NCBI RefSeq assembly: GCF_003208055.1
Contig: NZ_QJUE01000001.1
Span: 124,001 to 188,000, forward strand
DNA: 64,000 nucleotides
DNA from: Prochlorococcus marinus XMU1408
Lineage (GTDB): Bacteria > Cyanobacteriota > Cyanobacteriia > PCC-6307 > Cyanobiaceae
Direction: 5' to 3'
Shown here piece after piece: positions 1 through 7,459 of the stretch. Positions within the stretch are counted from its first letter, which is position 1. Every line of letters starts with the position of its first letter. A program made the translations under genes and the position numbers. Under the pieces are notes generated by a model. That model had not been told where the DNA came from and searched no databases. It saw only the letters and a program-made list of their open reading frames with translations.

Positions 1-361
1 TCATATGTAAATATCCCAATCTTGCTGAGAGTAAGACGCTCCAAAATTGATCTCCTCCTAAAAAAATTACTAACCCTTTAGTTGGCCATAAACCAAATCT
101 ATTTGGTCTAAAAATCAGTTCCCAGAAATTTTTTGCTTTTATAATCTTTTCAAATTGCAACCATTTTTGGGCTGCAAGATTTTCATGACCATTTGCATTG
201 GGGCAAGGAACTAATACTAAGTTTAGGGATATTGCAGAGCTCTGAGATGGAGGTCTCATCTCTATTTGTTTATGAAGCTCTCTTGCAAGTGGCTTCACCC
301 ATGTAGCTAATTCACCTGGTCCATTAGATACAAAGATAATTGCTAAAGGATTTTTACTCAT
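1..361 (-). CDS. Lipid-A-disaccharide synthase-related protein (partial, N-terminal part)
   Basis: The gene starts at the ATG complementary to 359-361 and runs off the left edge, so only about 120 N-terminal residues are visible. The translation begins MSKNPLAIIFVSNGPGEL and continues with an ATWVKPLARELH stretch. This is the start typical of the cyanobacterial family annotated as lipid-A-disaccharide synthase related (LpxB-like, GT-B fold). The family is distinct from true LpxB, and its substrate is not established to my knowledge. The start lies 28 bp downstream of tRNA-Leu in the same direction. The family call rests on the N-terminal motif only. Confidence 0.75.
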   Translation of the reverse strand, partial: MSKNPLAIIFVSNGPGELATWVKPLARELHKQIEMRPPSQSSAISLNLVLVPCPNANGHENLAAQKWLQFEKIIKAKNFWELIFRPNRFGLWPTKGLVIFLGGDQFWSVLLSARLGYLHM

Positions 362-388
362 TTATGGATGAGCATCATTTTTGAAAAA

Positions 389-470
389 TGCGGATGGCGA
401 GACTTGAACTCGCAAGGCCGAAGCCACATGTTCCTTAGACATGCGCGTATACCAATTCCGCCACATCCGC
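389..470 (-). tRNA. tRNA-Leu (anticodon AAG)
   Basis: Read on the minus strand, the acceptor strand GCGGAUG (470-464) pairs with CAUCCGC (396-390), with A73 at 389. The anticodon stem is CAUGU/ACAUG with loop CUAAGGA, giving anticodon AAG. A long variable arm closed by a UUCG tetraloop makes it class II, and with A73 this means Leu rather than Ser. The T stem is GCGAG/CUCGC with loop UUCAAGU. CCA is not encoded, and a run of five T follows the 3' end. A34 is unusual in a bacterial tRNA-Leu. Confidence 0.93.
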
Positions 471-474
471 AAAT

Positions 475-526
475 TTACTTAGTTAAACACTAAGTAATCA
501 TGATCATAATGCTTAACCTATTAAGC
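475..526. other. Two adjacent short hairpins between tRNA-Leu and accC
   Basis: TTACTTAGT (475-483) and ACTAAGTAA (489-497) form a perfect 9-bp stem with a 5-nt loop, starting five bases upstream of the tRNA-Leu 5' end. A second inverted repeat, GCTTAA (511-516) and TTAAGC (521-526), follows. Both lie in the divergent intergenic region and could sit in the promoter of the tRNA or the leader of accC. No function is known. Confidence 0.4.
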
Positions 527-596
527 TTCTACCTATTTGGTTTCAGTCTTGGGCACTAATACTGATACGATCCGCCTGAGGACCTGATAATTTTGA

Positions 597-1940
597 ATGC
601 CCATAGGCAAACTGCTGATAGCTAATCGTGGCGAAATAGCTTTAAGAATTCTCCGAAGCTGTCGAGAGATGGGGATTGCTACGGTTGCTGTTTACAGCAC
701 TGTTGATAAAAATGCTCTACATGTTCAATTAGCTGATGAAGCTGTTTGTGTTGGAGATTCGCCGAGTAGTAAAAGTTATTTAAATATTCCGAATATATTA
801 GCTGCAGCAACTTCACGAGGAGTTGATGCTATTCACCCTGGATATGGTTTTTTAGCCGAGAATGATCGATTTGCAGAGATTTGTGGAGATCACGGCCTAA
901 TTTTTGTTGGTCCTTCTCCTCATGCAATTCGTTCAATGGGTGATAAGTCGACCGCTAAATCGACTATGCAAAAGGTTGGAGTTCCTACAGTTCCTGGAAG
1001 TGAGGGTTTGCTAGAAAGTGTCTCAGATGCATCCAAGCTTGCTTCGGAAATGGGTTATCCGGTAATGATTAAAGCAACGGCAGGAGGAGGTGGAAGAGGT
1101 ATGCGCTTGGTTGGCCATGCTAATGAATTAGAGAACCTTTTTAAAGCTGCTCAAGGAGAAGCAGAAGCTGCATTTGGTAATCCAGGCCTATATATGGAGA
1201 AATTTATTGATCGCCCAAGGCATGTAGAGGTTCAGATTCTTGCTGATCGATTTGGAAATGTTGTTCACCTTGGAGAGAGAGATTGCTCAATTCAAAGGCG
1301 ACATCAGAAATTATTAGAGGAATCACCAAGTCCAGCTTTAGATGACCATTTAAGAATAAGGATGGGAGAGGCAGCAGTTGCAGCAGCAAAAAGCATCAAT
1401 TACGAAGGGGCTGGAACAGTTGAGTTTCTATTTGATAGGCAAGGTAATTTTTATTTTATGGAGATGAATACTCGAATACAAGTTGAACATCCTGTGACTG
1501 AGTTAGTTACAGGAATGGATCTTATATCTGAGCAATTACGTATCGCTGGAGGAGAAAAATTACAATTCAGCCAGGAAGAGATTAAGCTTGAAGGACATGC
1601 TATTGAATGTAGAATTAACGCAGAAGATCCTAATCATAATTTTAGACCTTCTCCAGGAAAAATTACTGGTTGGTTACCTCCTGGTGGACCAGGGGTAAGG
1701 GTAGATAGCCATGTTTATACAGGTTACGATATACCTCCTTTTTATGATTCTTTAATAGGAAAACTAATTGTTTGGGGAAGGGATCGAGAAGCAGCACTAA
1801 AACGAATGGAAAGAGCCTTAAACGAATGCGCTGTCACAGGAATTACTACTACTATTGATTTTCATTTACAGTTATTGAAAAGAAAAGAATTTATAAATGG
1901 AGATGTTCATACAAAGTTTGTTGAACAAGAAATGTTGTAG
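597..1940 (+). CDS. accC: Acetyl-CoA carboxylase, biotin carboxylase subunit
   Basis: This is the ATP-dependent enzyme that carboxylates biotin on BCCP (AccB), the first half-reaction of acetyl-CoA carboxylase in fatty acid synthesis. At 447 residues it matches the usual AccC length. It opens with the biotin carboxylase N-terminal motif [15 protein letters not shown]. The glycine-rich ATP lid [12 protein letters not shown] is at residues 159-170, and the active-site signature [14 protein letters not shown] is at 289-302. The ATG at 597 gives the canonical N-terminus. The gene stands alone, diverges from tRNA-Leu, and converges with yggT 11 bp after its stop. Confidence 0.97.
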   Translation: MPIGKLLIANRGEIALRILRSCREMGIATVAVYSTVDKNALHVQLADEAVCVGDSPSSKSYLNIPNILAAATSRGVDAIHPGYGFLAENDRFAEICGDHGLIFVGPSPHAIRSMGDKSTAKSTMQKVGVPTVPGSEGLLESVSDASKLASEMGYPVMIKATAGGGGRGMRLVGHANELENLFKAAQGEAEAAFGNPGLYMEKFIDRPRHVEVQILADRFGNVVHLGERDCSIQRRHQKLLEESPSPALDDHLRIRMGEAAVAAAKSINYEGAGTVEFLFDRQGNFYFMEMNTRIQVEHPVTELVTGMDLISEQLRIAGGEKLQFSQEEIKLEGHAIECRINAEDPNHNFRPSPGKITGWLPPGGPGVRVDSHVYTGYDIPPFYDSLIGKLIVWGRDREAALKRMERALNECAVTGITTTIDFHLQLLKRKEFINGDVHTKFVEQEML

Positions 1941-1951
1941 ATCATTAGTTT

Positions 1952-2269
1952 TTAAGTTCGCAACATGATTTGAGTTAACAAACCTTGTTGACTAAAAAAT
2001 AATTCGCGAAAAAGACTTAAGAGCCCTACCCAAATTATTGGAGTTACATCTACTCCTCCAATTGGCGCAACAATTTTTCGTGTTGCCACTAGAACAGGTT
2101 CTGTTGGTATAAAAATAATTGGCCATAAGCCAGTTCTTAAATCGATTTTTGGATACCAAGTCAAAATAATTCTTAGAAGGAATACAAGGATAAGAGCGCC
2201 AATAAAAAAACTAAATAAAAAATGTAGTGTTGGCAGGCTTTTAATTAATAGAGGCATCACAAAGCTCAA
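1952..2269 (-). CDS. YggT family membrane protein
   Basis: A 105-residue integral membrane protein with hydrophobic segments at about residues 14-35 and 75-95. Between them lies the characteristic RIILTWYPKID and PTEPVLVATRKIVAPIGGVD region of the YggT (CCB3/YlmG) family. Chloroplast and cyanobacterial members are linked to thylakoid cytochrome b6 maturation and nucleoid or division processes. Which role applies here cannot be told from sequence. It converges on accC and is divergent from psbX, with 76 bp between the starts. Confidence 0.88.
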   Translation of the reverse strand: MSFVMPLLIKSLPTLHFLFSFFIGALILVFLLRIILTWYPKIDLRTGLWPIIFIPTEPVLVATRKIVAPIGGVDVTPIIWVGLLSLFRELFFSQQGLLTQIMLRT

Positions 2270-2345
2270 AGGATTATTGAATAGATGGTATAAATCATCT
2301 CTGATTTCGTAAGATTATATTGGTGTCGCATTGGAATTAGCTGAA

Positions 2346-2513
2346 ATGGCTTTTCATTTATTAAATTTGTTTCTTACTGCTGGAGTTTCTGGTGAAGCTG
2401 CCACAAATTCCGCTGTTGGAATGATAGGAAGTTTTCTTGCCGCTGGAGCTTTAATAGTCGCACCTGCTGCGGCTGCATTGATTTGGGTTAGTCAAAAAGA
2501 TGCATTGCGATAG
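2346..2513 (+). CDS. psbX: Photosystem II protein PsbX
   Basis: A 55-residue single-span thylakoid protein of photosystem II. The hydrophobic helix (residues about 25-47) is followed by the invariant-looking C-terminal VSQKDALR. The helix is preceded by a [13 protein letters not shown] stretch that I recognise from picocyanobacterial PsbX. An in-frame TTG exists at 2331, but the ATG at 2346 gives the family-like N-terminus ([13 protein letters not shown]) and is preferred. An AT-rich TATATT at 2316-2321 might be a -10 element only if transcription starts very close to the start codon. Ycf66 follows in the same direction, the usual picocyanobacterial order. Confidence 0.85.
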   Translation: MAFHLLNLFLTAGVSGEAATNSAVGMIGSFLAAGALIVAPAAAALIWVSQKDALR

Positions 2514-2601
2514 GGGGCGCTAGTAATTACCTAAATTTGTCATAGACTGATTGAATACAGGTTGGATTACAACCTAAAAATCTTTATTTCAGAGGGCAAA
2601 T

Positions 2602-3600
2602 TTGGTCAATGCCAGTCTAAATTGGGCAAGCATTGTAGGCATAGTTCTTGCTGTTTGCGGGGCTGGCTTATATTTTCTTAGGTCTTTCAAACCAGCGCTG
2701 GCAAGAGATTACGATGTATTCTTTGCCGCTATTGGATTGCTATGTGGCGGAATTCTCTTTTTTCAGGGATGGCGTTTAGATCCAATTCTTCAGTTTGGAC
2801 AGTTTTTACTTGCGGGAACAACTGTGTTTTTTGCTTATGAAAGTGTTCGACTAAGAGGTATTGCAACAGATCAAGCACGCAGATCTTCATATTTTGACGA
2901 AGAGCCTGAGTTACCAAGATCTTCGCGAGGAGGCCTATCAGATTCAGGGCTTGATAGGGCTTATGATCGATTCGATGAATCTCAACCTATCAATAGGCGT
3001 TTTTCAGGTAGAGATGACTATGAGGAAGAATATTCAGATGATGAAAATTATCGAAGAAGACCATCAAGAGCTGCAATCCCAGAGCAGGCTGTAAGTAGAA
3101 GGCCTAGAAATATAAGCTCTTCAGGTATAAATACACGAGGATCTGAAAGAGAAAGAGAAAGAGAAAGAGATGGAGATAGAAATAGAAGAATGGAAAGATT
3201 TAATAACTCAAAATTTTCTTCTGATAGAACCTCAAACTTTGGCGACAGGAGAACTAGTCGTCAAGAAACTAGAAGAGGGAGCCGTCCTTTAGCAAGTGGA
3301 CAAACATCAAGTCGTAGAAGAAATGAGTCTTCTAACCCTTCTCAAGTATCATCTTCAAGATTAAATAATGAAAATCTAAATAGATCTTCCTCAGGGCCTA
3401 CTAGTAGACCCTCTAAAAATAAAAATAATATTGAAGATGCAGCCTTCTCCAGTTCCGAAAAAGGAGTTAGTAGGGCTAATAGAAGGCCTTCAAAAGACTC
3501 CGTTCCTAATAATGCTAATAAAAGACCATCTGGAAGTTCTTATTCACCCTCATCTCGTAAGGCTAGACCTAGAGACAATAGTTCAAGGTTTGATGATTGA
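2602..3600 (+). CDS. ycf66: Ycf66 family protein
   Basis: A 332-residue protein starting at TTG. Residues 1-90 hold the conserved Ycf66 domain with about three hydrophobic segments and the stretches YFLRSFKPALARDYDVFF and FFAYESVRLRG. The remaining roughly 240 residues are a highly charged, Arg/Ser/Asn-rich tail predicted to be disordered. The tail includes a pure RERERERER run encoded by a GAAAGA tandem repeat. Ycf66 occurs in cyanobacteria and plastids, and its function is unknown. No ATG lies near the conserved N-terminus, so TTG is accepted as the start. It follows psbX in the same direction. Confidence 0.88.
   Translation: MVNASLNWASIVGIVLAVCGAGLYFLRSFKPALARDYDVFFAAIGLLCGGILFFQGWRLDPILQFGQFLLAGTTVFFAYESVRLRGIATDQARRSSYFDEEPELPRSSRGGLSDSGLDRAYDRFDESQPINRRFSGRDDYEEEYSDDENYRRRPSRAAIPEQAVSRRPRNISSSGINTRGSERERERERDGDRNRRMERFNNSKFSSDRTSNFGDRRTSRQETRRGSRPLASGQTSSRRRNESSNPSQVSSSRLNNENLNRSSSGPTSRPSKNKNNIEDAAFSSSEKGVSRANRRPSKDSVPNNANKRPSGSSYSPSSRKARPRDNSSRFDD
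3145..3170 (+). repeat. GAAAGA hexanucleotide microsatellite inside ycf66
   Basis: Four complete tandem copies of GAAAGA plus two bases lie in the ycf66 reading frame and encode alternating Arg and Glu. The unit is two codons, so slippage by whole units would change tail length without a frameshift. Confidence 0.9.
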
Positions 3601-3611
3601 TCTAATTTTCA

Positions 3612-3851
3612 TCATTTAGTAATTAGTCCAGCCCATTCCAAAAAGGATATCTTGCTCAGAGCTTCTATAAGTAAAACTGAGACAAGACCAATCATTGCAA
3701 ATCTTCCATTTATCCTCTCTGCATATCCACTCCAACCAAACTCAGGAATGTCATTTGTGGTTGCAGTTGTACTAGGAATTTTAATTTCTGAATCAGTATT
3801 TGCTTGTTCTTTTAACTGATCATCAAGGTTTTTGTCAGTATTTGAGTTCAT
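3612..3851 (-). CDS. hli: High-light-inducible protein (Hli / CAB-ELIP-HLIP family)
   Basis: A 79-residue protein with one transmembrane helix (about 51-67) preceded by the chlorophyll-binding motif ERINGRFAM (E45, N48, R50). This is the single-helix form of the light-harvesting-like family. Hli proteins sit in the thylakoid, bind chlorophyll and carotenoid, and protect PSII assembly intermediates and pigments under stress. The first 38 residues are polar and low-complexity. It starts 9 bp downstream of the ABC exporter gene stop in the same direction, so the two may be co-transcribed, and it converges with ycf66. Confidence 0.92.
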   Translation of the reverse strand: MNSNTDKNLDDQLKEQANTDSEIKIPSTTATTNDIPEFGWSGYAERINGRFAMIGLVSVLLIEALSKISFLEWAGLITK

Positions 3852-3860
3852 AAAAATAAG

Positions 3861-5849
3861 TTAGTTTTCATTAAACGTGTAACTTGAAGCGGGCAACAAT
3901 CGCCAGCCTTTGTTTTCTGTAATTTCCAGCACAGTTTCATGATAGTTCTTAAGTGTTGGCCTGTGACCAACGCTAATGCAAGCCATCTCACGTTGGTTAA
4001 GAAGTTCATAAAGATGTTTTTCTGTATTTACATCTAATGCGCTTGTTGCTTCATCTAAAACAACATATTTAGGTGAATTTAGCAAAAGTCTTGCGAAAGC
4101 TAACCTTTGTTGCTCTCCAAGAGATAATAGTCTTTGCCAATCTTGTTTGATATCTAGATCAGGATATCTTTGGATAATTTGAGGTAACTTAACTTCTTCT
4201 AAAACGGCCTTTAAATGATCATCACTGAATCTATTTTTATCTAATGGATAACAAAGCTGTTCTCTCAAAGAGCCAAGAGTCATATATGGCTTTTGTGGGA
4301 TAAAAAGTAAATCACCATTTGAGGGTGTTTCTATCTCACCAGATTGTATTGCCCATAGGCCACTGATAGCCCTAAGTAGAGAAGTTTTCCCGCAACCAGA
4401 AGGTCCTACCACGAGAAGACTTTGACCAGTTTCAACACTTAGATTTAAATCATTAATTAGGAAATTATCTTTTCCCGGAGTTTTAATACTGACATTTTTA
4501 AGAATAATTGAATCTCTAGTCTTAATTTCTACGTTAAAATCATCATATTGATTATCTTTTACATCATTCATATTGGATTGAAAACCTTCAAGTCTGCCTA
4601 TGGATGCGGAAAATCTTGCTAATTTTTCAATTTTATAGATTATGAAAAATAAAGATCCTTCAAGAAGACTATAATTCAATCTTGCTTGTGCAAATTCCCC
4701 ATAGTCCATTTGGCCACTAAGAATTGGAGCAGCAAGAATTATAAATGGGATAAAAACACTCCCATATATTCCTGAACGTTGTAAAACCCTAAGAAATGCT
4801 TCCCAAATTATTAGTAAGTTGAAATTTTCTACAACAGAATTTAATCTTCTAAAAACTTCATTTTCTTCTTGATTTTCACCAGAATAGAAAGCGATAGATT
4901 CTGCATTATTTCTTACATGAACTAGCCCATATCTAAAGTCAGCTTCAAATCTTAGTTGATCATAATTTATTGTAAAAAGCTTTTTACTAGCAAATATAAG
5001 TAATGCTGAAACAATTGATGCATATAAAATTAGAGCTATAGTTAATTCTTTGCTGATACTCAATAAAATAAAAATATTTAAGGAAAATACCAAAAGAGAA
5101 TCAAAAACATTGATTGATAAATCAATTATTTGTTCAGTAAAATCTCTAGCATCTTCTGTAATCCTTTGATCAGGATTATCGATATTTGTTTCGGATTCTT
5201 CATTTGGATTTAAAATATAATATGTACGATCTTCTAAGTAATCATTTATGAGATTCTTTGATAGCCATTCTCTCCATAAAAGCTGAAGTTTAGCTGTAAA
5301 ATAAAATTGAAAACTTCTTATAGGCAATGCTGCAAAAAAACAAATTCCTAAAATCCATAAATTCTTATAACTTGTATTTTCATCTTTTTGTATTAAACCA
5401 TTAGTGATATCTCTTACAAGAAAACTAATCCCAGCATTAATACCATTAACAGATACCAGCATTAAAATTATTAGACCTAGGAATAACCACGGTATCCATC
5501 TTCTTTGTCTCAATTGACCTCTTATTGTGATAAATGAAAAAAGACCTAAGGCAAATAAGCTCGAAATGATTATTCCCGAAGGACCATCCCAAATGACCTT
5601 TAAGGAATTTTGAACTCCTCCTAAAAACTGGTTTGTTATCTCTGGAGCTAAATTGGTTAACAGGCTCATTAAACCTGTAAGTAAAAATAGAACTGTTCCG
5701 CCAACACAAAATAATAAAGCTATTAACAAATAGAGAAATAGCCAGCCATTGTTCTTTGTATAAGGTAGAAAATATGGCTGAGTAAGCTTTCTTAATTTAA
5801 TAAGTTGGCTTACTAATCCTTTTTGAGCTTTAGAAATCGATGAGGTCAT
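3861..5849 (-). CDS. ABC exporter, SbmA/BacA-like (ABC_membrane_2) with fused ATPase
   Basis: A 662-residue half-transporter. Several membrane segments span about residues 1-400, followed by a nucleotide-binding domain. Walker A GPSGCGKT is near residue 480, signature LSLGEQQR near 575 and Walker B VVLDEATSALD near 596. The membrane part resembles the SbmA/BacA and peroxisomal ABCD type (TAKLQLLWREWL...DYL, NPDQRI) rather than the MsbA type. Relatives move very-long-chain fatty acids, cobalamin or peptides, so the substrate here is unknown. It probably works as a homodimer in the membrane. Confidence 0.85.
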   Translation of the reverse strand: MTSSISKAQKGLVSQLIKLRKLTQPYFLPYTKNNGWLFLYLLIALLFCVGGTVLFLLTGLMSLLTNLAPEITNQFLGGVQNSLKVIWDGPSGIIISSLFALGLFSFITIRGQLRQRRWIPWLFLGLIILMLVSVNGINAGISFLVRDITNGLIQKDENTSYKNLWILGICFFAALPIRSFQFYFTAKLQLLWREWLSKNLINDYLEDRTYYILNPNEESETNIDNPDQRITEDARDFTEQIIDLSINVFDSLLVFSLNIFILLSISKELTIALILYASIVSALLIFASKKLFTINYDQLRFEADFRYGLVHVRNNAESIAFYSGENQEENEVFRRLNSVVENFNLLIIWEAFLRVLQRSGIYGSVFIPFIILAAPILSGQMDYGEFAQARLNYSLLEGSLFFIIYKIEKLARFSASIGRLEGFQSNMNDVKDNQYDDFNVEIKTRDSIILKNVSIKTPGKDNFLINDLNLSVETGQSLLVVGPSGCGKTSLLRAISGLWAIQSGEIETPSNGDLLFIPQKPYMTLGSLREQLCYPLDKNRFSDDHLKAVLEEVKLPQIIQRYPDLDIKQDWQRLLSLGEQQRLAFARLLLNSPKYVVLDEATSALDVNTEKHLYELLNQREMACISVGHRPTLKNYHETVLEITENKGWRLLPASSYTFNEN

Positions 5850-5968
5850 TTAATTGGATTATTTCAAAATCAATAAAACTTGATTAGCAATAAGGCTAGC
5901 GTATTTTTTAGAGTTAAATTTGACACTGTTTGAGAGGAAAACTCATCAAAGTGATTTATTTATATATC

Positions 5969-6250
5969 TTAGCTAAAACCCAAATATGTTTTTATTACCA
6001 AAGGTATTGGAAGTGAAAAAATAAGCTGCATATTAAATGAATGAACTGCAGGAATAGTTTGATCTAATATCCAAATAACTAAAAAAGGGGCATTCAGAAT
6101 TATTTGCCATTGCCATTTATAAGTTAAAATTGACCATATTTTTTTTAAAATAGATTGCTGCTTATCACTAAGATTTGACCAAAAATCTTGTAAATCTGTA
6201 CTTACTTTATTAATAATGCCGTTTTTATCTGCAGCTGTTTGAGAATCCAT
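5969..6250 (-). CDS. Conserved hypothetical membrane protein
   Basis: A 93-residue protein that I do not recognise as a named family. The N-terminal half is polar (DLQDFWSNLSDKQQSILKKIW). The C-terminal half has two hydrophobic stretches, at about 52-67 (ILNAPFLVIWILDQTI) and 74-90, suggesting a small membrane protein with a cytoplasmic head. It starts 115 bp downstream of hinT in the same direction and is followed by the ABC exporter. It has no cysteines or obvious catalytic motif. Codon usage resembles the neighbours. Confidence 0.65.
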   Translation of the reverse strand: MDSQTAADKNGIINKVSTDLQDFWSNLSDKQQSILKKIWSILTYKWQWQIILNAPFLVIWILDQTIPAVHSFNMQLIFSLPIPLVIKTYLGFS

Positions 6251-6365
6251 TGAACTTAACTAATTACCTATCTTATAGCGCAAAACTGGGGTGAGATGAG
6301 TCAGACACTAAGCCAGTAAGGCAATCGTGCTGATTGATTAGGAATCAATAATAAAAAGTAAATAA

Positions 6366-6701
6366 TCAACCTGGAGGCCAATTTAATTTTCTTCCTCCGA
6401 TTATGTGAATATGTAGGTGAAATACCGTTTGACCAGCTTCTTCTCCTGTATTGATAACAGTTCTCCAACTTTCAAGACCAGCAGCATTCGCAATTTTTGT
6501 TCCTTTAAGTAGTAAGTGACCAAGTAATTCTTGATCTTCTTCTGTTATTTGTTGCAGACTTTGGATAGGTTTTCTGGGAATTAATAAAATATGGGTAGGT
6601 GCTTGGGGAGTTATGTCTTTAAAAGCTAAGCATTTTTCATCGCTAAAAACCTCATCACAAGGTAATTCACCACTAATAATTTTATCGAAAATTGTTGTCA
6701 T
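6366..6701 (-). CDS. HIT family nucleotide phosphoramidase (HinT-like)
   Basis: A 111-residue histidine-triad protein. The signature HLHIHIIGG places the triad at H95, H97 and H99. The N-terminal MTTIFDKIISGELPCDEVF and HILLIPRKPI segments are typical of the HINT branch. HINT proteins hydrolyse purine nucleotide phosphoramidates such as AMP-lysine, although their cellular substrate is uncertain. The length is normal. It lies 66 bp downstream of def in the same direction. The ATG start is unambiguous. Confidence 0.95.
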   Translation of the reverse strand: MTTIFDKIISGELPCDEVFSDEKCLAFKDITPQAPTHILLIPRKPIQSLQQITEEDQELLGHLLLKGTKIANAAGLESWRTVINTGEEAGQTVFHLHIHIIGGRKLNWPPG

Positions 6702-6767
6702 TTAATTTGGAGAGAGATAAAGAATTGAATAGGGTTTGATTTTTGTAGTTTTAATTAAAAAGAATTT

Positions 6768-7376
6768 TTAATTTGTTGCTTTTATGACATCGCTTTGATT
6801 GAAATTATTTTCATTTAATTGTTTTTTGAGTTCATTTTCATCAGTGACTCTATCAACAAAGCAGACACCATTTAGGTGATCTATTTCGTGCTGAATACAT
6901 CGTGCCATTAGACCATCAGCATTCATTTTTTTGGGTCTCCCCATTTCATCTCGATAACTTAATTTGATTGATGAGGGCCTTAAAACATTTAAATATACTC
7001 CAGGAATACTTAGACAGCCTTCTTCATAAGTATCTATGGTTGCACTAGATGAAATTATTTCAGGATTTATAAAAACATTTGGAGGAGCATTGGGATCTTC
7101 AAAGTTTAAATCAATAACCAAAAGCCTTTTATGTATGCCTACTTGCGGCGCAGCTAAACCAATTCCTTTGGCTGAATACATAGTTATAAGCATATCTTTA
7201 ACTAACTTTCGAATTGAGTCATCAACTTTGACGATACGATTCGCAGGGGTTCTTAAAGCTTCGTTGCCAAGCTGAAATACCTTCAAAGGGGGGTTTGTGA
7301 CAGGTTCTTTAGAAACTGATATTGAAGGCTTCTTTTTTTCTGCATTTTTTGCAAGTTGAGCAAAACTGCCAGCCAA
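6768..7376 (-). CDS. def: Peptide deformylase
   Basis: A 202-residue metalloenzyme that removes the formyl group from nascent N-terminal methionine. All three family motifs are present: GIGLAAPQVG (71-80), EEGCLS with metal ligand C121, and QHEIDHLNG with ligands H163 and H167 and catalytic E164. The polar N-terminal extension of about 30 residues before the core (KVFQLGNEALRTPANRI) is common in cyanobacterial PDFs. It is divergent from the S9 peptidase gene, with 83 bp between the starts. Confidence 0.97.
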   Translation of the reverse strand: MAGSFAQLAKNAEKKKPSISVSKEPVTNPPLKVFQLGNEALRTPANRIVKVDDSIRKLVKDMLITMYSAKGIGLAAPQVGIHKRLLVIDLNFEDPNAPPNVFINPEIISSSATIDTYEEGCLSIPGVYLNVLRPSSIKLSYRDEMGRPKKMNADGLMARCIQHEIDHLNGVCFVDRVTDENELKKQLNENNFNQSDVIKATN

Positions 7377-7459
7377 AGGAGTCTCAAAACAACAACTTTT
7401 ATACTGTACTTTGTTTTAAGTTAAGTGAGTGAATTAATCATTGACTCTCAACATCAAGG

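Noticed and set aside
389-470. tRNA-Leu as a possible integration site for a genomic island
   Set aside because: No integrase, direct repeat of the tRNA 3' end or atypical gene cluster lies beside it; the flanking genes are core genes.
3145-3170. GAAAGA repeats as a CRISPR-like array
   Set aside because: The repeat unit is six bases with no spacers, in frame within a coding gene, and no cas gene is present.
6333-6349. Hairpin ATTGATT/AATCAAT after hinT as a terminator
   Set aside because: It is short, has no G/C in the stem and no T run on the hinT side, so a functional call is not justified.
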